From the NCBI GenBank assembly GCA_937874815.1, contig CALNBW010000198.1, positions 1-19,172 of the forward strand: a stretch of DNA of 19,172 bases, written 5' to 3'. The translations under genes were made by a program, and so were the position numbers. Under the pieces are notes generated by a model. It searched no databases, was not told where the DNA came from, and saw only the letters and a list, made by a program, of their open reading frames with translations. Below are positions 12,979-19,172 of the stretch, in pieces (position 1 is the stretch's first letter; the number at the start of each line of letters is the position of its first letter). The DNA is from an uncultured Bacillota bacterium (GTDB lineage: Bacteria > Bacillota > UBA994 > UBA5500).

Positions 12979-14298
12979 TCATAAAGAGGAATTCTCCAAA
13001 AAATTTTTTAATTCCCTCAAAGCTCTTTGAGCGTAGGCACCTCCCCTTTCCCGCTTACCCCTAGGGGGATTTGCCAAACGGGGGAAAAGTTCAAAAGCGA
13101 TGTTCATCGGCTGAAAATTCTTCTTGGGTTCAGCCGTAATATAATGTAGGAGAGCCCCATGGGCCGTCGTCTCTGGAAAAACCAAGGGCATTTTTTCTGC
13201 TACCAGGCGTGCGGCATTAATCCCGGCCACCAACCCGGCGGCCGCTGATTCTACATAGCCCTCTACTCCCGTCATCTGCCCAGCGAAAAATAGACCAGGA
13301 TCACCGCGCCACTGCAAGGTGGGCAGAAGCAACTGGGGGGAGTTGATAAAAGTATTGCGGTGCATCACTCCGTAGCGTGCAAATTCGGCCTGCTCCAAGC
13401 CAGGAATCAAGCGCCAAACCCGTTTCTGTTCGGGCCACTTCAGGTTGGTCTGAAACCCAACCATGTTATAGAGCGTGCCTGCGACATTATCCCGCCGCAA
13501 CTGCACCACGGCGTGGGGTAATTTACCGCTGCGAGGATTCGGCAACCCCACCGGCTTCAGCGGACCGAATAGCAAGGTCTCATAACCCCGTTTGGCTAAG
13601 ACTTCGACGGGCATGCAGCCCTCAAAATAGACACCTTGTTCAAATTCCTTTAAAGGAGCAGTTTCTGCGGCAACCAGCGCTTGATGAAAGACGGCATATT
13701 CATCTGCTTCTAAGGGACAGTTGACGTAATCAGCCTCGCCTTTATCATAGCGCGAGGCCCAATAAACTTTTTCCCAGTCAATACTCTCGGCCAGAACTAT
13801 AGGCGCAGCCGCGTCGTAGAAATGTAAATATCCCTCACCGAGAACAGCCTGCAGAGATTCTGACAAGGCCGGTGAGGTCAGTGGGCCGGTAGCAATAATC
13901 AACGGCCTCTCTGTGGGCAGCTCACTCACTTCATCTTGCACAATCTCGATCAAGGGATGGGCCTGCAAGCGAGCGGTGATGTGCTCGGAAAAGCCCATAC
14001 GGTCCACCGCCAACGCTCCTCCTGCAGGTACCCGATTCGCTAAAGCCGCCTCCATGATTAAAGAGTCCAGCAGGCGCATTTCTTCTTTGAGCAAGCCGAC
14101 AGCATTGTCTTGGCTCAGAGCCCGTAAAGAATTGCTGCAAACCAACTCACCGGCGAGACCAGTATGGTGCGCCGGTGTTAGTTTTTGCGGGCGCATTTCG
14201 ATCAAAGTTACAGCTACACCACGCTCAGCGGCCTGCCAGGCTGCCTCGCTACCGGCCAAACCTGCCCCCACAACCGTTATTGTATGCTGCTTAGCCAT
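12979..14298 (-). CDS. trmFO: tRNA (uracil-54-C5) methyltransferase, folate/FAD-dependent TrmFO
   Basis: TrmFO (Gid) makes 5-methyluridine at tRNA position 54, using methylene-tetrahydrofolate and reduced FAD. The 439-residue product has an N-terminal FAD-binding Rossmann motif VVGAGLAGSEAA (9-20), the conserved CSNSLRA with Cys54, and FEGCMPVEVLAKRG with Cys228; these two cysteines correspond to the redox/catalytic pair described in the Bacillus and Thermus enzymes. GQMTGVEGYVESAAAGLVAG near the C-terminus is a further FAD-binding signature. The ATG at 14298 overlaps the topA stop by eight bases with AGGTGGAG upstream; starts further 5' would lie well inside topA. The 3' end contains an A6T6 palindrome at 12998-13009. 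Confidence 0.97.
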   Translation of the reverse strand: MAKQHTITVVGAGLAGSEAAWQAAERGVAVTLIEMRPQKLTPAHHTGLAGELVCSNSLRALSQDNAVGLLKEEMRLLDSLIMEAALANRVPAGGALAVDRMGFSEHITARLQAHPLIEIVQDEVSELPTERPLIIATGPLTSPALSESLQAVLGEGYLHFYDAAAPIVLAESIDWEKVYWASRYDKGEADYVNCPLEADEYAVFHQALVAAETAPLKEFEQGVYFEGCMPVEVLAKRGYETLLFGPLKPVGLPNPRSGKLPHAVVQLRRDNVAGTLYNMVGFQTNLKWPEQKRVWRLIPGLEQAEFARYGVMHRNTFINSPQLLLPTLQWRGDPGLFFAGQMTGVEGYVESAAAGLVAGINAARLVAEKMPLVFPETTAHGALLHYITAEPKKNFQPMNIAFELFPRLANPPRGKRERGGAYAQRALRELKNFLENSSL

Positions 14299-16372
14299 CT
14301 TGCTCCACCTGTTCTTCGTGTCTACACTCTTGATTGATACATACGTGTAACTTCTTTCCGCCACTCTGCTTCTCCACCAAGAGCCCGCCGCATTCCGGGC
14401 AGCTCTTGTCGGCCACCGGCCGATTCCAGATGACGAAATCGCATTCGGGGTAACCCAAGCATCCGTAGAACAAGCGCCCCTTCTTACTCCGGCGCTCCAC
14501 TATCTTGCTCTGGCACTTAGGACATTTGGCCCCTGTATCCTTAATTAAAGGTTTGGTGTTTCTACACTCGGGGAACCCGGGGCAGGCCAAGAACTGACCA
14601 AAACGGCCGGTTTTATAGACCATATTCCTACCGCATAACTCGCACACCACATCGGACTCCACCGGTGCTAGCTCTACCGACTGCATCTCTGCTTCTGCAT
14701 GCTGCAGCTCTTCCTTAAAGGGGCCATAGAATTCCTCTAGGACTTCTACCCAATTAGCCTTACCATCTTCGATTTCATCTAGCTGCGATTCCAGGGAAGC
14801 AGTAAACTCTACATCAATTATCTGAGGGAAAAACTCTTTAAGCAAATCAACTACAATCTGTCCTAATTCCGTAGGGTAAAAGCGCTTTTGCTCTCGCACT
14901 ACGTAGCCACGACTCTGGATAGTGTCGATGATAGTGGCATAGGTGCTCGGGCGACCAATACCCAGTTCCTCCAAGGCCTTAACTAAAGCAGCCTCGTTGT
15001 AGCGGGCTGGGGGCTCGGTAAAGTGCTGCTTATCCGTCAAGCGGGCTAGCTGCAATGCCTGTGACACAATCAAGTCGGGGAGCAAAGTATCCTTGTCATC
15101 CGCCTTTTCTTCCTTGGTGTCCTTATATACCACTAAGAAACCGGGGAACTTGATCTGGGAACCACGGGCCCGGAAAGTATAACCACCCGCGTCTATTTCG
15201 GCCGCAACTGTATCATAGACAGCGGGGGCCATCTGGCTGGCTAGAAAACGCTCCCAGATCAGCCGATATAAGCGCAACTCGTCCCGAGATAGGAATGGTT
15301 TTAGTGCGTCCGGGGTGCGCCCGGGAAACGTGGGGCGAATAGCCTCATGGGCATCCTGCGCCCTTTTCCCGCCCGCGTATTGCCGGGTCATTACGTAGGC
15401 TTGCCCAAACATCTCAGCAATAACTTGTTCAGCCTCAGCTACGGCTAACGGCGAAACCCGGGTGGAGTCGGTACGCATGTAAGTAATGAGACCGATAGCA
15501 CCCTCTTTGCCCAAGGTTACACCTTCATATAGTGTCTGCGCCAAGCGCATCGCCCTCTTAGCGGTAAACCCCAAACGCCGCGATGCTTCCTGCTGCAGCG
15601 TGCTAGTTGTAAACGGGGCCGCCGGGTTGCGGCGGCGCTCACTGCGGCGGACAGAGCTGACGACAAAGGCGCTTTCACGCACCTGCTTCAGTACTTGTTC
15701 AGTCTCTTCCCGGCTGCCTAAAGGCAGTTTTTCTCCGCCCCGGCCATAGAAATCCGCCGTGAATTTCTCTTTGTTATCGGTTTGCAGTTCAGCCGTAATT
15801 GTCCAATATTCCTCTGGACGGAAATTCTGGATTTCGGCTTCCCGATCGCAGATCAGGCGTACTGTCACCGATTGCACGCGGCCAGCGCTCAGCCCCTTTT
15901 TAACTTTCTTCCATAGCAACGGGCTGAGGCGATACCCCACAATGCGGTCTAAAATCCGGCGTGCCTGTTGCGCATCCACTAAATCCTGGTCTAGGGGCCG
16001 GGGCTGTTTGAACGCCTCTTGTACTGCATTCTTAGTTATCTCATTAAAAGTTACTCGACAAGGAGATTCCGGGTCTACGCCGAGGACCTGGGCCAAGTGC
16101 CAGGAGATAGCTTCTCCTTCGCGATCCGGGTCAGTAGCTAAGTATATCTTATCGGCCTTTTTAGCCGCATCCCTCAGTTCTTTGACAACGGCACCCTTAC
16201 CCCGAATAGTTATGTATTTGGGTGCGAATCCATTCTCCACATCGACAGCAAATTGGCTTTTAGGTAAGTCACGGACGTGGCCGACAGACGCCTTTACTGT
16301 ATAACGTCGCCCTAGATACTTGCCAATTGTCTTTGCTTTAGCCGGTGATTCTACGATTACTAAGTGTGACAT
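14291..16372 (-). CDS. topA: DNA topoisomerase I
   Basis: TopA relaxes negative supercoils by a type IA single-strand passage mechanism. The 693-residue product has the N-terminal TOPRIM domain (LVIVESPAKAKTIGKYLG at 4-21, DPDREGEA at 81-88), the active-site Tyr298 in GLITYMRTDSTRVS, and the LEELGIGRPSTYATI motif at about 468-481. Three C-terminal zinc ribbons follow, starting at about Cys577 (CELC...C...C), Cys617 (CPKC...C...C) and Cys658 (CPEC...C...C). Length and layout match Firmicutes TopA. I chose the ATG at 16372 with a run of six G upstream (16382-16387); an in-frame TTG at 16396 lies inside a hairpin and adds eight residues. Its 5' leader contains two inverted repeats. Confidence 0.98.
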   Translation of the reverse strand: MSHLVIVESPAKAKTIGKYLGRRYTVKASVGHVRDLPKSQFAVDVENGFAPKYITIRGKGAVVKELRDAAKKADKIYLATDPDREGEAISWHLAQVLGVDPESPCRVTFNEITKNAVQEAFKQPRPLDQDLVDAQQARRILDRIVGYRLSPLLWKKVKKGLSAGRVQSVTVRLICDREAEIQNFRPEEYWTITAELQTDNKEKFTADFYGRGGEKLPLGSREETEQVLKQVRESAFVVSSVRRSERRRNPAAPFTTSTLQQEASRRLGFTAKRAMRLAQTLYEGVTLGKEGAIGLITYMRTDSTRVSPLAVAEAEQVIAEMFGQAYVMTRQYAGGKRAQDAHEAIRPTFPGRTPDALKPFLSRDELRLYRLIWERFLASQMAPAVYDTVAAEIDAGGYTFRARGSQIKFPGFLVVYKDTKEEKADDKDTLLPDLIVSQALQLARLTDKQHFTEPPARYNEAALVKALEELGIGRPSTYATIIDTIQSRGYVVREQKRFYPTELGQIVVDLLKEFFPQIIDVEFTASLESQLDEIEDGKANWVEVLEEFYGPFKEELQHAEAEMQSVELAPVESDVVCELCGRNMVYKTGRFGQFLACPGFPECRNTKPLIKDTGAKCPKCQSKIVERRSKKGRLFYGCLGYPECDFVIWNRPVADKSCPECGGLLVEKQSGGKKLHVCINQECRHEEQVEQDG

Positions 16373-16454
16373 ATTGTCTTTCCCCCCAAGTAGCAAGATT
16401 AGGGCACGTACCTAATCTGTCACTTTCGCCCTGCAAGTGCCTTACACTAGTACA
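16373..16454 (-). other. topA leader with two inverted repeats
   Basis: The 82-base gap between dprA and topA holds no gene. On the minus strand it first shows CACTT/AAGTG (5-bp arms about nine bases apart, near 16422-16442) and then the perfect 8-bp stem at 16396-16418. The G6 ribosome binding site follows unpaired. No convincing promoter hexamers are seen, so topA is probably read from the dprA promoter. Confidence 0.5.
16396..16418 (-). repeat. Perfect 8-bp stem-loop in the topA leader
   Basis: AGATTAGG and CCTAATCT are separated by seven bases, forming a perfect inverted repeat 24 bases before the topA ATG. The minus-strand sequence after it has no T run, so it is not an ordinary terminator. 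It could be an mRNA processing or stability element or a protein operator; these roles are inference. Confidence 0.55.
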
Positions 16455-17540
16455 TTAGTTCTCATTTTTGTGTCTGACGGATGTGCGGCGGTAACTCTGA
16501 GCAGCAGCGGCTTCCGCCCAACCGCCTAGCTCCAGCTCCATCAAGGCAGCTAATACTTCCGCTGTCGTCAGTCCCGACAAGTCCACAATTTCGTCTAGGC
16601 TGACTACCTGATCAGTAAGCGCCCCGTAAACAAGCTGAGCTGCACCTTTCAGCCGGGGCAAGTCCTCCTGGGCCTTGGCTGCGGCCGTGCCCCAGTTCCA
16701 TTCGGCCAGCATATCTTCACTGTTCGCTATTAAGGTAGCCCCATGCCGCAACAGGTTATTCGTGCCGCGGCTAAAACGGCTGGTAACGTTACCTGGAACA
16801 GACCAAATATCTCTTCCTAAATCGAGAGCGTGGTCAACAGTGATCAGTGAGCCGCTCTTTTGGTCGGCCTCGACCACCAACACCGTATCGGCCAAGGCTG
16901 CAATAATCCGGTTACGGGCCGGGAAATGATGCGCCTCGGGCTTAGCATCAGGCCAATATTCGCTCAGCAGGGTGCCCCCATTGGCGATGATCTGCAGGGC
17001 CAAATCGCGATGTCGCTCGGGATATAAATTGCCAAAGCCACTGCCCAGTACGGCCCAAGTAACCAGGCCGTTAGCCAACGCGGCCCGGTGTGCCTCCCCA
17101 TCAACACCTAGCGCCAAGCCACTAATCACCACTACGTCATTGCCAGCCAGACCAGCAATCAACTGGTCCGTAACCTGGCGGCCATAGCTGGTCATGCGAC
17201 GCGCGCCCACGACAGCTAAGTGCCGGGCATGTTTTGCCAAAGGTTGCCCCCAGCCTAAGAGAACGATCGGGGGATCAAACAGCTGCAACAGCGGCGGCGG
17301 ATAGGCAGCGTCTGCAAACGATAACACCCAGGCCCCTGCTCGCGTCACTCGCTCTAGCATCGCACCCGGGTCCTGCCGTTTCCGCTCTTCCACAATCAAA
17401 CTGATCGTTTCGGGTCTAAGGCCGGTGATCTCTCGTAAGGTAGCAGAGTCAGCCTGCCAAACGTTCGCCCCGGAGCCTAGCTCTTGCTGCAAGCGCCAAG
17501 CCCGGCGAGAACCAATCTTAGGCCAACGCGAAATGGCCAA
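16455..17540 (-). CDS. dprA: DNA processing protein DprA (Smf)
   Basis: DprA loads RecA on incoming single-stranded DNA during natural transformation; it is widely kept in bacteria not known to be competent. The visible product (361 residues from a TTG at 17540) has a SAM-like N-terminus (RWPKIGSRRAWRLQQ), the Rossmann-like DprA core with VVGARRMTSYGRQV, VVISGLALGVDGEAHRAAL, GSGFGNLYPERH and FPARNRIIAALADTVLVVEA, and a C-terminal winged-helix-like region (about 290-350). The TTG has no binding site, and the codons just upstream (ITETAYWLA) still look like DprA, so the true N-terminus is probably longer. The good site AGGGAG and ATG at 17566 are one base out of frame. Either a one-base indel or an unusual start is present. 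Confidence 0.92.
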   Translation of the reverse strand: MAISRWPKIGSRRAWRLQQELGSGANVWQADSATLREITGLRPETISLIVEERKRQDPGAMLERVTRAGAWVLSFADAAYPPPLLQLFDPPIVLLGWGQPLAKHARHLAVVGARRMTSYGRQVTDQLIAGLAGNDVVVISGLALGVDGEAHRAALANGLVTWAVLGSGFGNLYPERHRDLALQIIANGGTLLSEYWPDAKPEAHHFPARNRIIAALADTVLVVEADQKSGSLITVDHALDLGRDIWSVPGNVTSRFSRGTNNLLRHGATLIANSEDMLAEWNWGTAAAKAQEDLPRLKGAAQLVYGALTDQVVSLDEIVDLSGLTTAEVLAALMELELGGWAEAAAAQSYRRTSVRHKNEN

Positions 17541-17574
17541 CCAATAAGCCGTTTCTGTTATCCCATTACTCCAT

Positions 17575-17580
17575 CTCCCT
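17575..17580 (-). promoter_or_regulatory. Ribosome binding site of dprA, out of frame by one base
   Basis: AGGGAG lies eight bases before an ATG at 17566-17564 and about 16-20 bases after the predicted transcription start. That ATG reads ATG GGA TAA and stops at once. One extra G in the GGG run (17562-17564) would join it to the DprA frame as M-G-I-T-E-T-A-Y-W-L-A. Confidence 0.6.
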
Positions 17581-17602
17581 ACACTTGTTCAGTTTGGTCC
17601 CC

Positions 17603-17632
17603 ATTATAACAGAGTCGTCCTATCTCTAGCAA
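17603..17632 (-). promoter_or_regulatory. SigA-type extended -10 promoter for the dprA-codY unit
   Basis: The minus strand shows TTGCTA (17632-17627, four of six matches), an 18-base spacer, and a perfect TATAAT (17608-17603) preceded by TGT, an extended -10. Transcription should start near 17596-17598, leaving a leader of about 30 bases to the dprA binding-site ATG. No other strong promoter is seen until after codY, apart from the weak one before xerC. Confidence 0.8.
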
Positions 17633-17679
17633 CATATTCTACCAATCAGTCACTCTATTTACGCAAAAAAGACTGAATC

Positions 17680-19172
17680 TTAACCTAATCCTTGCCGGTC
17701 ATAAGCCCGATAACTGAGGGCCTCAGCCACATGTTGCGCCTCCACTTGGTCGCTCCCGGCTAGGTCGGCAATCGTACGGGCTACTTTCAGTATCCGCTCG
17801 TAAGCGCGGGCGGAAAGCTGCAAACGGGCGAAGGCCCTCTGCATCATTTGCTCTCCGGCAGGATGCAACTGCAGGCTACGCCGCAACACGCGTGTATTCA
17901 TAGCCGCATTACAGATGATGTTAGTGCCGGCGAAGCGACGCAATTGCCTCTGGCGAGCGCATTCTACTCGCTGCCTAATAGCAGCCGATGACTCCCCGTC
18001 TTTTTGCCCCGTCATTTCCGCATATTCCAGTCGCGGCACATTGATCTGTAAATCTATGCGGTCCAAAAGAGGGCCAGATAATCTGGTCAGATAGCGACGA
18101 ATCTCTGTTTCGGAGCAGGTGCATTCCCTCCCCGGGTCATTGTTGTAGCCGCAGGGACATGGATTCATTGCACCCACCAGCATGAAGCGGCTAGGGTAGG
18201 TAATACTGGCCTGGGCCCGCGAAATATGTACGGCCCCGTCTTCCAAGGGTTGGCGCAGTTGCTCCAACACCCGGCGCGGGAATTCGGGTAATTCATCCAG
18301 AAAAAGCACTCCGTTGTGGGCTAAGCTTACTTGCCCTGGCTTAGGTATACGGCCGCCACCGATCAGCCCCGCGTAAGAAATGCTATGATGGGGCGCACAG
18401 AAGGGCCTGTTCTCCACTAGACCCTCGCGGCCTTGGAGCATACCGCTAACGCTGTAAATCTTGGTCACTTCTAGGGCTTCGCTATTGGTCATACTGGGCA
18501 GAATGGAAGGTAATTGACGGGCTAACAAGGTCTTACCCGATCCAGGGGGGCCCACCATCAATAAATTGTGGTTCCCGGCTGCCGCCACTTCCAGCGCCCG
18601 TTTAGCCAGCTTCTGGCCGCGGATGTCACTGAAGTCTAAGGCATAAGCGTCTTGATTAGCAGGCTGAGGAGCAATCGGTCTCGGCACTGACAAGGGCAGA
18701 GAAATCTCGCCCCGTAACCCTTGACAGAGCCGCGATAGGTCGGACACTGCAATTACTTCCAACCCAGGAACCAAAAGCGCTTCCTGTACGTTGGCCGCTG
18801 GCACAAACAAGCGCCTGAACCCGTGCTGTTTGGCGGCAATGGCCATTGGCAATGCCCCAGGGATGGGGCGCACGCTGCCGTCGAGCGATAGCTCGCCCAC
18901 AAAGATACTATCTGCAGTCGCTTCTGGCGCCAGCTGCTCATCAGCTACCAGCAGCCCGAGAGCTATTGGTAAGTCGAAGCCCGAGCCTTCCTTGCGCCAG
19001 TCGGCTGGAGCGAGATTCACGGTAATTCGTCCCCGGGGGACCTGCCCTTCTGAGTTCTTGATTGCCGCCCGCACCCGTTCCTTGGCTTCACGTACAGCAG
19101 CGTCCGGTAATCCGACTACTTCAAATGATGGCAGCGCCTGCGCCAGATCAACCTCTACCTCGACTAAGAAAG
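17680..19172 (-). CDS. comM: Mg-chelatase-family AAA+ ATPase ComM/YifB (5' end outside the window)
   Basis: ComM/YifB is a hexameric AAA+ helicase that promotes branch migration during natural transformation (shown in proteobacteria). About 497 residues are visible; the frame stays open to the window edge with FLVEVEVDLAQALPSFEVVG, typical of the protein's N-terminus, so only some 10-15 residues are missing. The order is an N-terminal Lon-protease-like ChlI domain (to about residue 160), the AAA+ core with Walker A VGPPGSGKT, Walker B VLFLDELPEF and a four-cysteine patch NPCPCGYNNDPGRECTC, then the Mg-chelatase C-terminal domain (RAYERILKVARTIADLAG). A GTG at 19074 is internal and is not the start. 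It lies 139 bases upstream of dprA, as in many Clostridia. Confidence 0.95.
   Translation of the reverse strand, partial: FLVEVEVDLAQALPSFEVVGLPDAAVREAKERVRAAIKNSEGQVPRGRITVNLAPADWRKEGSGFDLPIALGLLVADEQLAPEATADSIFVGELSLDGSVRPIPGALPMAIAAKQHGFRRLFVPAANVQEALLVPGLEVIAVSDLSRLCQGLRGEISLPLSVPRPIAPQPANQDAYALDFSDIRGQKLAKRALEVAAAGNHNLLMVGPPGSGKTLLARQLPSILPSMTNSEALEVTKIYSVSGMLQGREGLVENRPFCAPHHSISYAGLIGGGRIPKPGQVSLAHNGVLFLDELPEFPRRVLEQLRQPLEDGAVHISRAQASITYPSRFMLVGAMNPCPCGYNNDPGRECTCSETEIRRYLTRLSGPLLDRIDLQINVPRLEYAEMTGQKDGESSAAIRQRVECARQRQLRRFAGTNIICNAAMNTRVLRRSLQLHPAGEQMMQRAFARLQLSARAYERILKVARTIADLAGSDQVEAQHVAEALSYRAYDRQGLG

Noticed and set aside
14299..14364. N-terminal extension of TrmFO inside topA
   Set aside because: The extra 22 residues lie before the FAD-binding strand, have no family match, and the ATG at 14298 has a proper binding site.
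15759..16304. Plus-strand open frame of about 181 codons opposite topA
   Set aside because: Antisense shadow of the conserved TOPRIM region; no start signal and no recognisable motif.
17665..17681. Possible terminator just after comM (AAGAT/GTCTT hairpin then six T)
   Set aside because: The stem has only five pairs including one G-T wobble and overlaps the stop codon, so it is too weak to call; read-through or weak termination are both possible.
1..19172. CRISPR arrays, tRNA or rRNA genes, insertion sequences
   Set aside because: No regularly spaced repeats, cloverleaf sequences, rRNA segments, transposase motifs or terminal inverted repeats were seen; nearly all sequence is accounted for by conserved genes.

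Overview
This window is a contiguous stretch of bacterial chromosome in which all nineteen confidently called genes lie on the minus strand, so it reads from right to left. The gene order comM/yifB - dprA - topA - trmFO - xerC(codV) - hslV - hslU - codY - flgB - flgC - fliE - fliF - fliG - fliH - fliI - fliJ - motE-like - fliK - flgD - DUF3766 protein is the conserved Firmicutes layout (in Bacillus subtilis smf-topA-gid-codV-clpQ-clpY-codY-fla/che). CodY is confined to Firmicutes. The strong G-rich Shine-Dalgarno sequences, the comM gene next to dprA, the DUF3766 (TIGR02530-type) flagellar protein and the cysteines in CodY suggest a Clostridia-type organism of moderate to slightly high GC rather than a Bacillus. 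I cannot name a genus.

Right part (about 9300-19172): the 5'-truncated comM/yifB gene is followed by a 139-base gap holding a very good extended -10 SigA-type promoter. This promoter reads into dprA, topA, trmFO, xerC, hslV, hslU and codY. These genes are tightly packed (gaps of 1-20 bases or overlaps, except 82 bases before topA and 49 before xerC) and the series ends at a clear rho-independent terminator just after codY. Their products act in DNA processing and uptake (ComM, DprA), supercoiling (TopA), tRNA T-loop methylation (TrmFO), chromosome dimer resolution (XerC), ATP-dependent proteolysis (HslUV) and the GTP/branched-chain amino acid response (CodY).

Left part (1-9048): after a 258-base control region comes the early part of the main flagellar operon. 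It starts with proximal rod and junction proteins (FlgB, FlgC, FliE), then the MS ring (FliF), rotor/switch (FliG), export ATPase complex (FliH, FliI, FliJ), a MotE-like membrane coiled-coil protein, hook-length ruler (FliK), hook cap (FlgD) and a conserved flagellar-operon protein of unknown function. Many genes overlap by 4-20 bases, which suggests translational coupling. The last 86 bases form a cluster of palindromes before a probable ribosome binding site at the window edge, presumably for the next flagellar gene (flgE in related genomes).

No tRNA, rRNA, insertion sequence, prophage or CRISPR array is visible, and I see no strong evidence for a wholly new system. The points most worth a second look are the dprA start, where the good ribosome binding site and ATG are one base out of frame with the gene; the hairpins before topA and at the left edge; the unknown DUF3766 flagellar protein with a DUF4258-like histidine/arginine signature; and the cysteine group in the CodY sensor domain.
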